Below are positions 16,103 to 18,416 of a stretch of DNA of 18,416 nt, one piece after another. Source of the DNA: Meridianimarinicoccus sp044221805 (GTDB lineage: Bacteria > Pseudomonadota > Alphaproteobacteria > Rhodobacterales > Rhodobacteraceae). The notes under the pieces were generated by a model. It searched no databases, had not been told where the DNA came from, and saw only the letters and a list, made by a program, of their open reading frames with translations. How positions within the stretch are numbered: position 1 is the first letter of the stretch; the number at the start of each line of letters is the position of its first letter. A program made the translations under genes and the position numbers. The stretch lies in assembly GCA_044221805.1 (NCBI GenBank), contig JBGAOK010000071.1, positions 1 to 18,416 on the forward strand, in the 5' to 3' direction.

Positions 16103-16131
16103 GGCCGACCCGCCGCGAAAAGGACCGCCCG

Positions 16132-16404
16132 ATGTTCCACGTTCTGATCTGCCACGACCGCCCCGGCGCGCTGGAAACCCGCCTCGCCAACCGCGACGCC
16201 CACCTCGCCTATATCCGCGAGACCGGCGTGGTGGCCCAGGCCGGGCCGCTGCTGGACGCCGACGGCGGCATGGCCGGATCGCTCGTCATCCTTGACGTCC
16301 CCGATCTGGCGGCGGCGGAATCCTGGGCGAAATCAGACCCCTATGCCCTCGCGGACCTGTTTGCCAGCGTCGAGATCCGGCCCTGGAAACGGGTCATCGG
16401 CTGA
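16132..16404 (+). CDS. YciI-family protein
   Basis: A 90-residue ferredoxin-like-fold protein of the YCII family; its biochemical role is unknown in most members. It begins MFHVLICHDRPGALETRLAN and contains RDAHLAYI with the conserved His (H24) of the family's putative active site, then GPLLDADGGMAGSLVILD and a C-terminal SWAKSDPYALADLF. The start ATG is preceded by AAAAGGA about 9 nt upstream. The stop overlaps the EVE-gene start (TGATG), so the two are coupled. It follows tsaD by about 108 nt, in which only the 11-bp repeats stand out. Confidence 0.9.
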   Translation: MFHVLICHDRPGALETRLANRDAHLAYIRETGVVAQAGPLLDADGGMAGSLVILDVPDLAAAESWAKSDPYALADLFASVEIRPWKRVIG

Positions 16405-16814
16405 TGGCGGGCTTCTGGCTGTTCAAGTCCGAACCCGCCACCTGGTCCTGGGACCAGCAGGTCGCCAAGGGCGACGCGGGCGAGGAATGGTCCGGCGTCC
16501 GCAACTATCAGGCGCGCAACAACATGCGCCTGATGGACCCCGGCGACCGGGGATCTTCTATCATTCCCAGACAGATAGAGCGATCGTCGGGGTGGTCGAG
16601 GTGGCCCGCGCCGCACATCCCGACAGCACCGCCGACGGCGACGCCCGCTGGAACTGCGTCGACATCCGCGCCATCGGCCCCCTCGCCCGCCCGGTCACTC
16701 TGGACGACTGCAAGGCCGATCCCCGGCTGGCGCAGATGGTGCTGGTGAAGAACTCGCGCCTCGGTCCAGCCGGTCACGCCCGAGGAATGGCAGGTGATCT
16801 GCACCCTCGGCGGC
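16404..16814 (+). CDS. EVE-domain (DUF55/PUA-like) protein, frameshifted, 3' end unresolved
   Basis: EVE domains are PUA-like folds thought to bind modified bases in RNA or DNA. The start MAGFWLFKSEPATWSWDQQV is the classic N-terminus, followed by EWSGVRNYQARNNMRLMDPG. The frame is lost near 16551 (one base short in a G run), resumes as IFYHSQTDRAIVGVVEVARA, and continues to MVLVKNSRL. It then returns to the first frame near 16762 as VQPVTPEEWQVICTLGG. Relatives stop within a few residues of that GG, but no nearby in-frame stop exists, so the end given is approximate. It overlaps the YciI stop by 1 nt and converges on mtgA. About 138 residues if repaired. Confidence 0.82.
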
Positions 16815-17774
16815 TTCCTGTTCGACCCTCGTGGCTGCGCAGGAAGCAGGCCGCCCGCCCGTCCTGGCGGATCGTCTCGGCCCCGCGCGGATGATCGCGC
16901 CGGCGCGCTTCTTCACATAGCTGCTCGGCTTCGAGGCCGAACGGTCCTTGGGGTCGGGCAGCACCGCCGCCAGCCGCGCCGCCTGGGTCGGGGACAGATC
17001 TGCCGCCGCGACCCCGAAGTAATGCCGGGCCGCCGCGCCGACTCCGAACACGCCCTCGTCAAATTCGGCAATGTTCAGATAAACCTCGAGAATCCGGCGC
17101 TTGGACCAGACGACCTCGACCGGGACCACCAGCAGTCCCTCCAGCGCCTTGCGCGGCCAGCTGCGGGACTGCCACAGGAAGACGTTCTTCACCACCTGCT
17201 GGCTGATGGTCGACCCGCCCCGCTGCATGCCGCCATTGATGGCCTCGCCGACCCCGAACACGCCTTCGTCGAATTCGGCAATGTTCAGATAGACTTCCAG
17301 AATCCGGCGCTTGGACCAGACCATCTCGACCGGGACGACCAGCAATCCTTCCAGCGCCTTGCGCGGCCAGCTTCGGGCTTGCCACAGGAAGACGTTCTTC
17401 ACCACCTGCTGGCTGATGGTCGATCCGCCGCGCTGCATGCCGCCATTGATCGCCTCGCGCAGGGCGCCGATATCGAAACCCCAGTGGGCGCAGAAATTGG
17501 CATCCTCGGCCGCCACCGCCGACAGCTGCATCGCCGGGGCGATCCGGGACATCGGCGTCCAGTCGTAGTCCAGCTTCCCCAGCCGGGCCCGCTCGGCGAT
17601 CATGTAGGGCGTGATCGGCACCGGGGCGACGGCATAGACCAGAACCCCGCAGGCGGCGAGCGCGACCAGCCCCAGGGCCAGGCGGCGCAGCCAGACAAAG
17701 CCGGTGCGCAGCAGCCGGGACCCCGGCCGCTGCGTCGATGTGATCTTCGTGGAGTTCGCGTTCCGCCCGGCCAT
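16774..17774 (-). CDS. mtgA: Monofunctional biosynthetic peptidoglycan transglycosylase MtgA with internal 70-residue tandem duplication
   Basis: GT51 glycosyltransferase that polymerises lipid II glycan strands. An N-terminal cytoplasmic stretch precedes one membrane anchor (LALGLVALAACGVLVYAVAP, 32-51). Motif I with the catalytic Glu is SAVAAEDANFCAHWGFD (E90). The segment with motifs RGGSTISQQ, RSWPRKALEG and KRRILEVYLN then occurs twice, residues 107-176 and 177-246, in frame, before AAARHYFGVAAADLSPTQAA. The protein is thus about 70 residues longer than usual (about 230). A frameshift near 16890 (four G where five are expected) is needed to reach the normal GAETIRQDGRAACF tail. The stop of that frame is at 16774, overlapping the convergent EVE gene, so the true end is unsure. 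ATG at 17774, weak Shine-Dalgarno. Confidence 0.88.
17037..17456 (-). repeat. 210-bp in-frame tandem duplication inside mtgA
   Basis: Copies 17247-17456 and 17037-17246 align without gaps. By hand I count 16 differences in 210 bases (about 92% identity), but only two amino-acid changes (Ala/Ser and Met/Val). The unit is exactly 70 codons, joined as VFGVG then EAINGG. Confidence 0.92.
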
Positions 17775-17813
17775 TCACAGCGTCGTGCCCTGCACCGGGC
17801 GGGCGGTCAAGCC

Positions 17814-18344
17814 TCAGGACGCGGCGGGCTCGCCCAGTTCCTGCTTCAGTTCCGGCTTGCCTTCGATGAACTCGCGCAGCGCCTCTTCGCTGTCCTTGCT
17901 CAGCGAGGTCTGCAGCACCCGGCCCTTGCCGCGGAATTCCTGCAGGTTTTCCAGAACCTTGTCACCGGTGACCTTGCGGGTCAGGATGAACACGGCGGCG
18001 CCGCCCTCGGGCAGGGTCTCGCCCAGTTCCTTCATGAACTTGTCGTTCACGCCGATATCGCTCATCGCGCCGGCCAGCGCGCCCGAGCCGGCGCCGACGG
18101 CCACGCCCAGAAGCGGGTTCAGGAACAGGAAGCCAATCAGCAGGCCCCAGAACGACCCGCTGGCCGCGCCGGCCGCGGTCAGGTTCAGCGCCTGGTGCAG
18201 CTTGACCTTGTTGCCTGCCTCACGGGTGACGACGACCGCGTCCTCCATGTCGATCAGGTATTCCTTCTGCAGCTCGACCAGCTTCGTACGCAGGTCGAAC
18301 GCGGTCTTCTGGTCATCGAAGCCAATGACGATCAGATCCGACAT
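17814..18344 (-). CDS. DUF1269-type glycine-zipper membrane protein
   Basis: Uncharacterised family, about 176 residues. It starts MSDLIVIGFDDQKTAFDLRT (ATG at 18344 with AAGGA upstream; the frame extends 19 more codons but without family similarity). The N-terminal domain reads MEDAVVVTREAGNKVKLHQA. A Gly/Ala-rich membrane hairpin follows (GAASGSFWGLLIGFLFLNPL, then GVAVGAGSGALAGAMSDIGV). The C-terminal domain has KELGETLPEGGAAVFILTRK and ends in a charged helix. Members are often annotated as stress-related membrane proteins, which is not shown here. It precedes mtgA on the same strand by 39 nt. No anomaly in the frame. Confidence 0.85.
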   Translation of the reverse strand: MSDLIVIGFDDQKTAFDLRTKLVELQKEYLIDMEDAVVVTREAGNKVKLHQALNLTAAGAASGSFWGLLIGFLFLNPLLGVAVGAGSGALAGAMSDIGVNDKFMKELGETLPEGGAAVFILTRKVTGDKVLENLQEFRGKGRVLQTSLSKDSEEALREFIEGKPELKQELGEPAAS

Positions 18345-18391
18345 GGCGGTATCCTTCTCCTGTTGGTGGTCTTTTCGACGCCTATACGCGC

Positions 18392-18402
18392 CTTGTGACA
18401 AG
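18392..18402. promoter_or_regulatory. 11-bp palindrome in the DUF1269-gene upstream region
   Basis: CTTGT-G-ACAAG, a perfect inverted repeat 48 nt before the ATG at 18344. On the minus strand a TTGACG hexamer (18407-18412) lies just upstream, so the palindrome falls between possible -35 and -10 positions, where a repressor could act. No good -10 is seen at 17-bp spacing. Confidence 0.35.
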
Positions 18403-18416
18403 CGGACGTCAAGCGC

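Noticed and set aside
16134..16149. TGTTCCACGTTCTGAT as another parS
   Set aside because: The right half-site does not match and the left half is explained by codons for F-H-V.
16794..18398. 534-residue open frame on the plus strand
   Set aside because: It lies antisense to mtgA and the DUF1269 gene, whose families are clear; its composition (Gln/Arg/Asp-rich) is that of a GC-rich shadow frame.
1..18416. CRISPR arrays, transposases, integrases, toxin-antitoxin or biosynthetic clusters
   Set aside because: No repeat-spacer pattern and no such proteins were found in any frame; the window is housekeeping genes.

Overview
The window looks like the replication-origin neighbourhood of a GC-rich alphaproteobacterial chromosome, most likely from the Rhodobacteraceae. 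The evidence is gene content and order, plus a strongly AT-rich stretch in an otherwise GC-rich sequence. The genes include mnmG, mnmE, rho, hemJ, a maf-aroE-coaE-dnaQ operon, a hemD / alphaproteobacterial Mic60 / hemY cluster, and tsaD.

Layout. Positions 1-4671 (minus strand) hold hemJ, rho, mnmE and mnmG, closely spaced and transcribed leftward. mnmG runs off the left edge, and its first codons contain a perfect 16-bp ParB-binding site (parS). Positions 4672-5074 form the only long gene-free stretch. It carries an AT-rich block, three good DnaA boxes, a 22-bp dyad and four GANTC sites, and I read it as a candidate oriC. Positions 5075-about 7800 (plus) are a tight operon, maf-aroE-coaE-dnaQ. 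Positions about 8040-9888 (plus) are folD (badly broken) and purU, a one-carbon/folate pair. Positions 9890-10603 (minus) are a DUF1003 membrane protein, and 10770-10845 (minus) a tRNA-Thr(CGU). Positions 10858-14822 (minus) are hemD, mic60 and hemY. Positions 14929-16814 (plus) are tsaD, a YciI-family protein and an EVE-domain protein. Positions 16774-18344 (minus) are a DUF1269-type membrane protein and mtgA, which carries an in-frame 210-bp tandem duplication.

How the genes fit together. The left half combines chromosome replication and segregation signals (oriC, parS) with translation and tRNA modification (MnmE/MnmG), transcription termination (Rho) and proofreading (DnaQ). The middle combines tetrapyrrole synthesis with an inner-membrane shaping protein (HemD, HemY, Mic60). 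The right end has tRNA t6A synthesis (TsaD) and peptidoglycan synthesis (MtgA).

Quality caveat. About twenty apparent frameshifts fall in conserved genes: mnmG, folD, purU, DUF1003, hemY, mic60, tsaD, EVE and mtgA. Several are one-base losses in short G or C runs. I think most are sequence or assembly errors rather than true pseudogenes, but this cannot be proved from the window. I do not see a clearly new defence, mobile or biosynthetic system. The most interesting items are the parS inside the mnmG start, the oriC candidate and the mtgA internal duplication.
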